A stretch of 64,000 nt of DNA from positions 28,828,326-28,892,325 of the forward strand of contig OY821791.1 in NCBI GenBank assembly GCA_963682175.1, written 5' to 3'. The position numbers were made by a program, and so were the translations under genes. This document shows positions 45,653-57,200 of this stretch, in pieces (position 1 is the first letter of the stretch; every line of letters starts with the position of its first letter). Under the pieces are notes generated by a model, which searched no databases, was not told the origin of the DNA, and was given only the letters and a program-made list of their open reading frames with translations. The stretch comes from Triglochin maritima (Eukaryota > Streptophyta > Magnoliopsida > Alismatales > Juncaginaceae).

Positions 45653-46857
45653 TGATGCATTGCATACATTGCATCATATGTCTTTCATTTAGATTAATTT
45701 TATATCAATAAATGCTACTAAGGTATGTGTTTAGTCTTATTTACATAATACAGGGACCTGAATGCACATTACCCATATCCCGAGCATAAATGCGTGCAAG
45801 AGACTCATTTCTATCATAAAGACCAAGTCAAGATTATCGGGATTCAAATGGAAGTCCATCCAAGCATAAAAGTATTCAAAGACCTAATTACAAAAAGGCC
45901 AAGGACTTAAGCACAATAGTAGTCAGGGACTTAATTGCAAAAGCCGAGGACCCGACTGCAAATTACGAGTAGCAAAAGATTATTTTGGAGAAGTTCTAGA
46001 GAAAAATCAATTTGGATCTCCAAATATATGAAGAAATTAACTCGGATCTCCAAAGATATGCAATAATTAATCTGGATGCGCAAATGACAACTAAAACATA
46101 CCATAAACACACAGGAAAAATCCGGGTCAATTCTGAGCCAAAAAGGTGGCGATTCCGCCGCACCTCATGTACAAATTGCGGCGATTCCGCCGCACAAAAA
46201 TTGATCAGTGTGCTCAAATTTTTACCAATGCTGTATTGACGCGTGTACTTTCCTTTTATATATTGGGATCCCTTGTATCGGCTATAAATAGCCCCGAAAC
46301 GATGTTGTAAAGGGTCCTAGTCCTTAGTTTTTGTCCTTCACTTTAGCAATAAAATTCTGTTCTTTTATTTCTTGTTTTTAGTTTTCTTTTGTAGTTTCTC
46401 TAGGACCCCTTCTCCTTCCCTCCATCCATGAGTTTCTAACTCTCTCCAAAGGGTGGGGGTGACGGACTTAAGGTGATGAGAAGAAGAATTACGTTATTAT
46501 TTTAATTTTGTGTTAGTATATTTTGATTACTTGAGTTTATGTTAAATCATTTATCATGTAATGCTTTATAACTAATGTGATTTATTATAAGTTTCAGAAT
46601 TCTCTAATCAAAACCCGACATCTAAACCTCCACCCGCTGGACTCCCATCCATAATTGCTTTTTCCTTAATTTGCTTTTGCTGTTATTGATTTAGAAAATT
46701 AAAAACCAAAAATCTCAAACCAACCATATTTCTCTCTCTTTCTCTCCTTAATCGAAAATCACAAAAATAACAATATCTCTCCCTCCTTGTGTTCGACCCA
46801 TACTTGCCACGTCTTCATTGACGCCGTGCACTTGCGGTATAAATTAAATTCTCATCA
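45653..46857 (+). repeat. 3' LTR of Athila-2
   Basis: Complete, TGATGCATTGCATAC to TTCTCATCA (1205 bp). It carries the same hairpin pair (46148-46194) as the 5' LTR. Confidence 0.92.
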
Positions 46858-48046
46858 CGATGATTCATTTGATTCAAGTCTAGCAACCACCTCATTCTTT
46901 TCAGTCATTATGAATTCAATTTGGCATTTGAGATCATTTATAGTTTTTCTAGCATTTTTGTTCTTTTCACAAATGATCTCATATTGTTTAACTAAATCAT
47001 GAAATGCATTTTGTAGCTCATCATGTGTATATGATTCATCATTAGCATTAGATTTAGAGCTTGCACTAGAATATGATTTACTTGAACATGACTTACTTCT
47101 AGTGGAATAGGATTTAGAGGAGTTAGAAGCTACCTCACTATGTTCATCTTCAATGGCCATGAAGCATGAATGGGCAACCTCTTTTCTACTTTGCAAGGAA
47201 GAGGATGATGATGATGGAGATGAAGAGTCATCACAAGTGGCTTTGTGAGCTTCCTCCTTCCTTTCTTTCCTCTCCCTCTTCTCCTTTTCTCTTCTCCTCT
47301 CTCTTCTCTCATTTTTCTTCTCCCTCTCTTTTCTCTCATTTTCACTTTCCTCCTTCTCCTTCTCCTTTTCTTTTTCTCTTTTCTCACTTCTTCTACCTCT
47401 TCTTTCATTCTTTTCTCCCTTATCCCTCTCGAGGTATTTGAAGAAGTCTTGGGCAAGGACCTCAATGTCATCTTCTTCCACTCTCCTTGGCTCATCAAAG
47501 TTTGCATGCAATGCCACCGTGGAGTTTTTCTTGGAAGCTTCCTTCTCTTTTCGATGACTCAATTGGAGCTCATAGGCCATGAGATTTCCAATGAGTTCCT
47601 CCATCTTCAATTTTGAAAGATCGTGCGATTCTTCAATTGCGACGACCTTGTCTTCCCAATCGTTGCTCAACGACCGGAGGAATTTTCGAGTCATCTCTCC
47701 TTCATTTTTCCTTCTTCCAAGAATCAAAAGAGAGTTAGTAATATCAGTGAAGCGAGTGTTCATGTCGCTTATATTCTCACCGATTTGCATAGAAAATATT
47801 TCATATTTATGCATGAGGAGACTTATCCTAGTTTCTTTAGTTTTACTATCACCCTCATGATACATTTGTAACCTGTGCCATATTTCATTGGCACTTTCAC
47901 AACCCCTAATTCTATTGTATTCTCCCTCGTTAAGGCCACAATAAAGAATGTTTCATCCTATTGTTCCAATAATCATAGTTAGACCCATTAAGCAAAGGAG
48001 GCCTTGTTGTGCATAAACCCTCTATGTGATTACATGTGGAAGCCAT
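46858..48046 (-). pseudogene. Copia-2 gag, N-terminal and middle part
   Basis: Minus strand. The ATG at 48046 (MASTCNHIEG) leads into RPPLLNGSNYDYWNNRMKHSL, then a frame break or deletion near 47950. From 47930 it continues GLNEGEYNRIR, WHRLQMYHEGDSKTKETR, MNTRFTDITNSL and FLRSLSNDWEDKVVAIEESHDLSKLKMEEL. A very Lys/Glu/Arg-rich segment (47440-47240) sits where a zinc knuckle would be expected, and no CCHC is visible. Then come SCFMAIEDEHSEV and CEKNKNARKTIN, cut by Athila-2. Although defective, the family relation to copia-1 gag is clear. Confidence 0.82.
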
Positions 48047-48099
48047 GCTAAAATTACGATAAAGGAATGAAATTTAGCTAACAAGACTCTGATACCAAA

Positions 48100-49605
48100 T
48101 GTAGGATCGTGCGGGTTAAGGGTCCACTAACTCTAATTAACAATTTTAATCCTAATCATCTACTTGTTTAGACAATCAAAGAGATACAGCGGAAAGTAAA
48201 ACAAATACACAAGTAGGGAATAGAAAATGCAAACCACAAGCACACGGGGGATTTATAGAGGTTCGGCACCCCACCCGGGTCCTAGTCCTCTCTTGCAAGC
48301 TCCGCTCGGATCACCGAGCTCCGCCTATGACTTCACTATCCGCTCCCCGTTCCGAGCCAGGAGACAAAGCCTTACAACCGTCAAACTCGCAAACAACCCT
48401 CGCCGAGCTTGGAATCCTCTTCTCACAATCCGAGAGGGATCACTTCGGGCTCTCACCGAAGTCTATACTCTCTTGACAAAAAAGGTATCTGAGTGGGATT
48501 CACTCTCTAATTGAGCACAACAATTACTAGATGTTTGAATGATGAATGATGTGGAAATTTAGGCTTTGGGTAGCTAATTTGGAGCTTGGAGGATTGGAGT
48601 TTTCTCTCTAATGAATTGGGACAATTAGAGTTGGAGAGTTGTGTTAACAACAGGTCTTGATCCTCTATTTATAAGCTATTAAGGTATTCTAGCCGTTGGG
48701 GATAGATTTGGTTGGGTTTTGTGTAAGATACACAAAGCAGAAAATCGGGCTGCAAATCTGTCCAGAATCGGTCGACCGAAACTAATAAACTGGTCGATCG
48801 TTAACTCGATTTCAAAGAGAAAGGTCGAACAAAATAAATAATCGGTCGGACAAACGGGCTAGAACTCAACTTTACTTAAGTGAACGGTCGAACCAAAATA
48901 TGGGGCGGTCGACCGTTAAGGGGATTCGGTTGAGATAAAGTTGGATCAGTCGAACGAAGAGTGTGTCGACCGATAGCAGGGACAGAATAATTGTTCAACC
49001 GGTCGACTGAAACAAGGTCGTCGTTCGACCGGTTACCGAATGTATTTTGGGGTTAAGTTTGTTTTATACGAATACGACCGTTATAGTAATACGACAAAGG
49101 TAACGGCCATAATAAAATCCGGGATCGGTCGACTGAAAAGGTAGAACCGATCGACCGGTAGAGTTCGGTAAAATCACTGTGGAGAGTCTGTTATAAACCG
49201 GTCAAACTGAGAACTGGTTCGGTCGACCGATTCACACAGGAAATCTGGGTTTAGGTTTTAAGTGATTTCCGACTAAGGCTTGGGTGATCTAATGAAGTCC
49301 AAATAAGGTGAAATATTGTGTGTGACTTCTTTAAGGAACCTAGTGTGCGTGTGATAAGTTTTTAGCTCTTGTATGCTCAATTTACACATGTTCCTAAGAC
49401 TCAAAATAAAATCAAGATTACAAGTCTTCATATAGCTTTATTACAAATCTTGACTTGATTTCCTTCCTTCCATGAGTCTTGATCACCTGTAGAGGTTAGC
49501 ACATGCAATATATATGCAATGCAATGTGTGCTACTCTACATTACTTATGATTAAGATTAGGTTGATTAAATCATCAAAACAAGGATTAAGGCCAAAAAGC
49601 CAACA
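48100..49605 (-). repeat. 5' LTR of copia-2
   Basis: 1506 bp, same ends and layout as 37252-38759. Several CGGTCGACCG sites have point changes between the two copies (for example 48797, 49007, 49133), so the insertion is not brand new. Confidence 0.93.
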
Positions 49606-52130
49606 AGTCGAACATGCCTAATGACTCGGGCTCATCCATGTCCTGGATGAAATTGGCTCCGACAGTGTCGTCGAAGAGCCCGGGTTGCTTAGAAAGAGTG
49701 AAGATGTTGAAATCCGCCGTGAGGTTTCCAAAAGACAACCTCATCAAGCCATTGCGACAATTGATCAAAGCATTAGATGTCGTAAGAAATGACCTCCCAA
49801 CGATCACAGGAATTTGTCCTTGTGGGATGGACAAGGGTTCGGTATCCAAGATGATGAAATCAACTAGAAATACGAACTCACCCACTTTGATAAGGACATC
49901 CTCCACACTCCCTCGTGGAATCTTGACGGATCTGTCAGCCAACTGGAGGGTTGTCCTCGTTGGTTTAAGATCGCCAATTCCAAGGTTGACATAGACAGAG
50001 TAAGGCAGGAGATTCACAAATACCCCCAAATCCAATAAAGCTTGAGAGATTGTCACATTCCAAATCATGCAAGAGACAGTTGGACAACTTGGGTCCTTGT
50101 ATTTGACTTGCATGGGTTGTGTCAATATGGAGCTCACATTGGCGGCCAAAAAGGCCTTTTGGGCACATTTGTTTCTCTTGGTGGTGCAAAGGTCCTTGAG
50201 GAACTTGGCATACAGTGGCATTTGTTGAACAACGTCCAACAACGGGATGTTCACCTTTACTTGCCTAAGTACCTCAACTATCTTGTCCCAATGCTCATCA
50301 CGTTTTTAGTCAACCGATGAGGGAATGGTGCCTTGGGGACATAAGAATCACGAGGAGGAGTCTCAGAATTAGGTTCCTTGACAGGCTCAAGACTCTCCTC
50401 GGAAGTCTCGCCAACAGGGTTGGCTTCCGACATTTTCACATTGTTGTCAACGACCCTTCCCGATCTCAAGGTATGAACAACATTGGCATGTTGGGAAGGG
50501 TCACTTTCAACATTGTGTACATTTTGCCTCGCATGAGCAGGCTTACCCCTGGGATTAACCACAGGTTGACTTGGTAACTGACCCTTCTCGCGTTCCTGGA
50601 GTTGATGAGCCAACTGGCTAACTTGCATTTCCAATGTTTTGACCGAATTATTGTTGGCCGCAAACATGGATTGAGTTCTCTGCATGAATGCTTGAAGGGT
50701 TTGTTCAAGGGTAGAGTCCTTAGGGTCAACCCGCTGGGGTGCTGGAGTCTGGTTAGAATAACCCGACGAAGAGGCCTGACCAGGTTGGTAATTATGGTGC
50801 TGAGACCTTTGATGTGGGGGTTGGTAGGTCACCGATGGGCGTGGAGGTTGATAAGGTGGAGGTGGAGGTTGAGCGTGCAAGCTCTGACCGTGGCCTCCAC
50901 TAGACCCCCAAGAGAAATTAGGATGGTTACGCCATCCCGGGTTGTAGGAGTGACTGTACGGGTCGTTACGAGGCCTTGGTTCATACATCGCATTTGCATG
51001 CTCAGTATCCATTGGAGCGTAAGCGCATTCCAAGTCATCATGTCCCGATAGTCCACACCTACTACACCCGGGAGTAGCGACCTGAGCTACAGGAGCTCGG
51101 TCCATCTCCAAACTCTCAATCATACGCATGAGAGCAGTCATTTTCGCCTCAGACGCGATAGTTGACTCAACATGATATGATCCAGCTCGACCAGAAGACC
51201 TGGCGGCTGGTGGCTCTCTTATGGTGTCCTACTCGAAGGTACGTTCAGCCATAGCCTTAAAAGTGTCCCATGCCTCCTCGATGGGTTTCATTTGGAAGTC
51301 ACCTTGACACATCGACTCCAACAATGTGCGGGTGTTGTAGTTGATGCCCTCATAAACAATTTGGCACAACTGTCATACCTCAAGTCCATGATGAGGGCAA
51401 TGCTGGAGAAGGTCCTTGAACCTCTCAAAGAAACCATGAAACGATTCGGTCTCGGTCTGATACATTTGATGTATCTGGTGCCGTATCTGATGAGCTTTCC
51501 TTTGAGGGAAAATCTCTTCAGAAAGACAGTCACAAAGTCATCCCATGACCGAATCGAGCTCGCCGGGAGGCTATACATCCATTTCTTCGCATTATCCTTC
51601 AATGCGAAAGAAATCATCCTCAACCGGACTGAATCCTCGTCAAGCTGTTGAAGCTTGAACATGGAGCATACTTCCTCGAATTCGCGTATAAAGATATACG
51701 GATCCTCCTTATTGGCAGTAAAGGTTGGAAGCATGCTCACATATTGAGGTTTCAGCTTATAGTTATTCCCGCGAGCAGGGCGAAAAACTATGCAAGAAGG
51801 CTGCGCGGCCCGAACAGGATGGGTCCGCTCCCACAAAGTCATCGGTCTATCCTGTCGAGCTAAAGGTGGTGATGCACCAAGAACTCGATCCTGACCGAAT
51901 CTCCCCTCCTCTCGAGTCAGAGGAGGAGGAGAAGGAGGTCTACGTGGTGGTGGGAACGGACCGAGGTATTCCATGTATGGAACTCGATGTCCCCCGTCAC
52001 CACGAGACGACTCGACCTCTTGCTCCAAAGGAGCACGAGGCAGAGATGGTCGATCACCAAGACCATCCATCTCAGAAGAATGCACTCTCTCGAGTCGAGC
52101 GCTCTCACCAGAACGAGCCCAACCTCGCAT
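49606..52130 (-). pseudogene. Athila-1 gag and protease (frameshifted)
   Basis: Minus strand. Gag starts near 52130 and shows AAQPSCIVF, YKLKPQYVSMLP, FIREFEEVCSMF, ALKDNAKKWMYSL and RSWDDFVTVFLKRF, then loses frame near 51550. The second block (51141-50278) holds a knuckle-like CSRCGLSGHDDLEC and a Pro/Gln-rich tail. The third (50254-49606) holds the protease with LLDLGVFVNLLP, where the residues after DLG differ from the usual ASVN, and VIVGRSFLTTSNALINCRNG. The block is cut at 49606 by copia-2. At least two frame changes. Confidence 0.85.
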
Positions 52131-52836
52131 AAAATGCTCGACTCGACTCTAAAATAACACACAATAAAAGGTGTACTAGAGGAGGAGACTATATGTAGAG
52201 AATATATGAGGAGAGGACTCAGGTGAGGAGGAAAGAATCCCTAGAGCAAGCGTGGGTAGTGGAATCAGGTAGAAGCGTAACTAGCAAGCACGACTCAAAC
52301 AATGTAAGGCAATGAGTCCTTAGGCTAGGCGACACCTAACTTCGAGGTCACTAACCTCGACACGTCTCACCTCCCTACAATGAAGACCACAATGCCCAGC
52401 AAGTGATACCAGATCCGGAGATCCAGTACCTCCTACTATGGACAAGGTAGGCAACGCCGATCAGGTCATGACTGTCTCAACTAGATTACCTTCCTAGTGC
52501 GCCCGCAATCCTAGGGCCAATGTCTACTTGCTTTTAGTTAAGGCTTGATTAAGAGTGATTTTTGGGGCCAAGGAAAGGGTGATGAAATCCCCCACCTTAT
52601 CTTTTATGGGACAACCCCTCCTTAATAGTGTTTTGATCCTAAATCTAGCAATCAATCGCTCTAATCAAACGCTCGCTCACTCTTGTCCTGATGCAATTCC
52701 TACTAACTAATCCATGGGCATACGAGATGAATGAATGAGTGTAGGAAATTGCGTACCTCACGCCAGCACTCAACAACTGAAAATAAAGCTAAAAGAAAAG
52801 ACAACTACGTGCCTAAGTCAATACATGATGCGTGAC
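52131..52836 (-). other. Athila-1 leader next to gag
   Basis: Non-coding leader sequence of Athila-1, no features beyond short frames. Interrupted at 52837 by a solo LTR. Confidence 0.55.
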
Positions 52837-54023
52837 TGATGAGAATTAAATTTATACCGCAAGTGCACGGCGTCAATGAAGACGTGGCAAGTACGGGTCG
52901 AACACAAGGAGGGAGAGATTTCGTTGTTAGTGTGATTTCGATTTAGGGGAAGAAGGGAGAAGAAATAAGTTGGGTTTTTGGTATTTTTGATTTAATTATC
53001 TAAAGTATGAAACAAAAGCAATTAGAACTAAAACAAGAAATAAGAAGAGAATTCCGTTTGGTGGAGGTTTAGATTTAAGGTTTAGATTAGAGAACTTAGA
53101 AACTTATAATAAATCATGTTTAGTTATGAAGCATTACAAGATAAATGATTTAACATAAACTCAAGTAATCAAAATACTAATCACGAACTTAGAATAATAA
53201 CATTCATTCATCTTCTCTAACCCTAAATCCGTCACCTCCACCCTTCGGAAAGAGTTAGAAACTCATGGAGGGAGGAAGAAGAAGGGGTCCTTGAGACATT
53301 ACAAAGAAAACTAAAAAGTAAGAAATAAGAACAGAATTTTATTAATAAAACTAAGGTACACAAATAAGAACAATAACCAAGGACCCTATTTACATCGTTC
53401 TCGGGTCTATTTATAGTTGCTACAAGGGACTTAGGTATAGAATTGGATAGTACACGTGTCCATACACGACTGGACGAAATTGGGACACACAGATCGACCA
53501 ATGGGCGGCGGAATCGCCGCACATCATGTGTATTGTGCGGCGGATTCGCCTCACACGTTGGTCGGATTTAATCAGGATTTTTGTCACGCGTTTATGGTAT
53601 GATTTGATCTTTATTTGCGCGTCTGGATTGATTCTTTCCATTGTCTTGAGCTCCGGATTAATTCCTTCCATTGTTGGAGATTTATATTTGATTTTTCTTT
53701 TGACTTTCTCCCCCACAATAACTTGGTCCTTTTATTTTGCAATCAGGTCCTTGGCATTTTGCAATTAAGCCCTTGACCTTTTTGTGATTAGCTCCTTGAA
53801 TGCTTTTATGCTTGGATGCATTTCCAATTGAAACCCGATAAACTTGAACTCGGTCTTTATGATAGAAATGAATCTTTTGCACGCGTTTATGCTCGGAATG
53901 TGGGTAATTTGCATTCAGGTCCCTATATTCTGTAAATACGACTAAACACATACCTTAGTAGCATTTATTGATATAAAAGTAATCTAAATGAAAGACATAT
54001 GATGCAATGTATGCAATGCATCA
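52837..54023 (-). mobile_element. Solo LTR of the Athila-2 family in the Athila-1 leader
   Basis: It reads TGATGAGAATTAAATTTATACC to GCAATGCATCA, the reverse of the Athila-2 LTRs. The exact target duplication GTGAC lies at 52832-52836 and 54024-54028. It has its own hairpin pair, GCGGCGGAATCGCCGC (53505-53520) and GGCGGATTCGCC near 53539. It is more diverged from Athila-2 than the Athila-2 LTRs are from each other, so it is an older insertion of the same family. Confidence 0.92.
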
Positions 54024-54360
54024 GTGACCTAAACAAATAAGAACTTCTAGTCTTTTGCTTTGGATTTTAAGTCCAAGTTGATTAATAGGGGAGTGATTAA
54101 TGATCTGGGAGCGAACTAGAAGTCACAGCATGCAAAATAGGGCTCCCAGATAATGCAAATTATAGAACTAACTACCAGAACAAAATTGAGAGGAAGACCA
54201 GCTCACCAGGCCGCCAGTTGGCGGTCAGTTTGGAGCTTCTGTTCCTCAAACTTGTCCAGTAGCCTCCCCTTGATCCGATGGCTCCCTGAAACTAAGAAAA
54301 ACTGGAAACAAAAAATTTAAAACCACTCGAATCGTCCAAACCAACGTCTGGACAGAGCAC
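54024..54360 (-). other. Athila-1 leader next to the primer site, with near-palindrome
   Basis: GGCCGCCAGTTGGCGGTC at 54209-54226 is palindromic apart from two positions and closely matches the perfect palindrome in the LTR (56816-56835). It lies about 140-150 nt downstream of the primer site in the element's sense. Confidence 0.65.
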
Positions 54361-54385
54361 CTCCCCGGCAACGGCGCCAAAAACT
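54361..54385 (-). other. Primer binding site of Athila-1
   Basis: The minus strand reads TTTTTGGCGCCGTTGCCGGG immediately after the LTR, the standard Athila/Tat-type site. Confidence 0.9.
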
Positions 54386-57200
54386 TGATTGATCGTTTTA
54401 TATTAACCGCAAGTGCACGGCCGCGTTGAAGCGGTGGCAAATACGGGTCGTCCACTGGGAGGTGTGTCGACAATTGGTTTGTTCAAAGGCGAGTGGTAAA
54501 AGGAGAGAAAGATGGATTACACTACACTACACTAATCTAAACTAGTAAACTAACAAAGCTGAATTGAAATCACTAACAAACTAAGCTAAACAACTAATGA
54601 AGAAAATAAAACCTCAGGAATGAAAATCCCTAAAGGGTGGAGTGTGTGTGTGTGTGCATATGAAATAAGTGTGGTGTTGAATGCATACAATAAGCTCAAG
54701 TTAGTTAGTGTTTGTTAATGCATAAGAGGTACCTAATGGCAAAACCTATCATTTACAACACTAAAACTAATGTGATTAATATGAGCAATGCAAGGTTGTT
54801 ATTAAGAACATAACAAGTGATTGACATCATTTCATGCTCATATTTGTATCTTATATCCATTATCTTTCACCTAAACAATGCTATGTCACGAGTTTTATGT
54901 TTAGTTTTCAGGAATAAATAGGTTTGAAGAGATGAAGCATAAAAGGACCCAAAAGCTGGGAAAAAGGACTGAATTGTGAGATCTGTGGACCAAGATGCAA
55001 GGAAGAAGGACCTGAATGCAAGACCGAAGGACCTAAGAGCAAAACAGAATACTCCTCACCATCATAGGGAGTATTTTGGCAATTCTATTCGGGTCGGAGC
55101 TCCAACATGCAAAATAGATGCATCAAATACCAACAAAGCCTTCCAGAAAAGCCCACAAGAAATTCCAGAGCGATCCGGACACTGTAGACCGCTAATTAGC
55201 GGTCCAAGACCGCTAATTGGCGGTCACTTTTGGCCCAAATGCGCTCAAATTTCTCCAGCACATGTCTTAGAGGATGTTTAGGCTATTTGTGGTATCTGTT
55301 TAGTCTCACATCGGGGGATTGTCCCGGATTAGCTTTTTCCTTGGCTATAAATAGAACTCTTCACCTCCTATTGTAATCACTCCATATTTTAAGTGGCTAT
55401 TCTTCCTACTAGAAGTGAGGCCTTGAAGCACACACTAAAGTATGAGGATGCTACTTTTAATGTGAGTCATTTTATCAATAAAGTTTTGTGTTTCTTTCAT
55501 TGTTTGTTTTATGCTTCTTTTATTGTTTATGCATGTTTTAGTTTAATCATCTTTTAATTCCAGCTTAGTTTTAATATGCTTTCTTTCCATAGTTTAATAA
55601 TTAGTATAATGTTTAGTGAGTAGTTTCATCCCCTTTGGGGGGTGGAGTAGATGTACATACATGCATTAGAGAATGGGATGAATGCTTTAATTTCAATGTG
55701 TTGATTAAACATGAATGTATGCGTGCTTGTTTAGGATAGAATTTACAACTTGATGAGTTTTGCCAAAATGATTAGACACCTCTCATGCTTGTTTAGGTTC
55801 TGAAATAAACGTCTTACATATGTAAATGTTAATCAACCAAGTTGGTGAATAGATTGATAGGTTTTGCCATAACATTTAGACACTTCCTATGCTTGATAAA
55901 CACCACCTTTATGTGCTTAAAGAATGTATTCTACACCCACCTCTTTGCATGTGTGCACTCACTCCACCCCTTAGGGATTTTACCATTTCTGTATTCCAGC
56001 ATTCTCCTTTTATTCTTAGCTTAGTTGTTATTTCATTGTTTGCTTCTTCCTTTCGCATTTCCTACTTCTTAGCGTAGCATAGAGTAGAGTAGCGTAACCA
56101 ACTCTCTTCTCCATTATTTTCGCCACTTGATTTCGTGCAAACAAGAGGCTGCTCACCTCCCTGAGGACGACCCGTACTTGCCACCGCTTCATCGCGGCCG
56201 TGCACTTGCGGTTTAAATTAAAACGTTCAACAACAAGCATGGAGTGTACCTAACTATGGCAGAAACCATCAAGTAAAGTCCTTATTAATTCAAGCAAGCA
56301 TACTAATATTTCTCACAAACATTTATATCAAGCATTCATACCATCTACATAACATGTACACACATCTACTCCACCCCCCATAGGGGATGGAACTACTCAC
56401 ACATATTTAAACTAACTACTCTAACAAAATGAAGCATTATACTGAAATGAAACTACACTAATCAAGCAAGAAATATTAAAGAATCATAAAATAAAACAAG
56501 CACCAAAGCAAACACATTAAAGGAAATTAACTAAGCAAGAATTAACAAGCTAATGAAAATATCTATTATTAACTCACTCAAATTATAAGCAGCCCTTCCT
56601 CCACCAGAGTTTTGCTTCAAGGCTTCGCTCTTAGTAGGGAAGATGGCCACCAAAGAGAGAGATGAATACAATGGAAGGTGAAGAGTTCTATTTATAAGCA
56701 TGGGAAAAGCTAATCCGGGACAATCCCCCGATGTGGGACTAAACCAATACCAAAAATAACCTAAACAAACGTTAATACAAGTCCAGGAGAAATCTTAGCG
56801 GATCTGGGATGATCCAGACCGCCAATTGGCGGTCTATAAGATCAAGATCCGTCAGCTTTTTGTGTTGGTTTTGCTTGAAGTATTTCTTGGTCTTGGATGC
56901 ATCTACTTGGTTTGTTGGAGCTCCGACCCGAATCGAATTGCCAAAATACTCCCCATGATGGTGTGGAGTTTCCTGTTTTGCTCTTAGGTCCTTCGGTCTT
57001 ACGATCAGGTCCTTCTCCCTTGCATCTTAGTCCCCAGGTCTCACAATTAAGTCCTTTTTCCTGCTTTTGGGTCATTTCATGGCTCTTCTCTTCAAACCTC
57101 TTTATTCATGAAAACTAAACATAAAACTCGTCCGTAGTATTGCTTAGGTGTAAGATAATGGATATAACATACAAATATGAGCATGAAATGATGTCAATCA
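54386..57200 (-). repeat. 5' LTR of Athila-1, split by a solo LTR
   Basis: About 1.4 kb of LTR once the insertion at 54818-56232 is removed. The perfect 20-bp palindrome AGACCGCCAATTGGCGGTCT lies at 56816-56835, upstream of TATAAATAG (minus strand, near 56690) in the element's sense. Confidence 0.92.
54818..56232 (+). mobile_element. Solo LTR of the Athila-1 family, inverted inside the Athila-1 LTR
   Basis: It begins TGATTGACATCATTTCATGC, the reverse complement of the Athila-1 LTR right edge, and ends ACGTTCAACA. The exact target duplication ACAAG lies at 54813-54817 and 56233-56237. It has perfect palindrome GACCGCTAATTAGCGGTC (55187-55204), a near copy GACCGCTAATTGGCGGTC (55208-55225), and TATAAATAGAAC near 55344. 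It is of the same family but clearly diverged from the surrounding LTR, so it is an independent insertion that lost its internal region by LTR recombination. Confidence 0.93.

Larger units (their letters stand above)
39550..46857 (+). mobile_element. Athila-2: gag-pro-only Athila relative inserted in copia-2 gag
   Basis: The LTRs are 39550-40742 and 45653-46857 with very few differences. Primer site TTTTTGGCACCGTTGCCGGGG follows the 5' LTR. Purine tract TAGGTGTGGGGGTATT precedes the 3' LTR. Only gag and protease are present; RT, RNase H and integrase are missing, and the 3' ATTGAGGACAATGCATGA block follows protease within 100 bp. The 5' LTR lacks its first ~13 bp and there is no target duplication, consistent with a deletion at the left junction that also removed part of copia-2 gag. 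Confidence 0.9.
37252..49605 (-). mobile_element. Copia-2: gag-only Sirevirus-like element inserted in Athila-1
   Basis: LTRs 37252-38759 and 48100-49605 (about 1.5 kb, closely alike) run TGTAGGATC to CCAACA when read on +. The target duplication AGTCG lies at 37247-37251 and 49606-49610. On the minus strand a primer-site remnant (TTTGGTATCAGAGT) follows the right-hand LTR, then gag. Next comes non-coding sequence with a purine tract AAAAAGGGGGAGAT beside the left-hand LTR. No protease, integrase, RT or RNase H is present. This resembles the TR-GAG class of non-autonomous LTR elements. Athila-2 interrupts gag. Confidence 0.9.
31201..57200 (-). mobile_element. Athila-1: Athila-type gypsy element inserted in copia-1 RT
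   Basis: The element is on the minus strand, bounded by TGATTGATCG (31201) and GTCAATCA (57200), with target duplication GCTTT (31196-31200 and 57201-57205). On the minus strand the order is 5' LTR (57200-54386), PBS, leader, gag, protease, RT, RNase H, integrase, 3' region, purine tract, 3' LTR (32592-31201). The FMDD-type RT and the TGGCGCCGTTGCCGGGG primer site mark the Athila/Tat side of gypsy. Nested within are copia-2 with Athila-2, and two solo LTRs. Gag and pol are broken by frameshifts. Confidence 0.93.

Noticed and set aside
47166..47616. Phe/Leu/Ser-rich plus-strand frames
   Set aside because: Antisense shadow of the Lys/Glu-rich segment of copia-2 gag.
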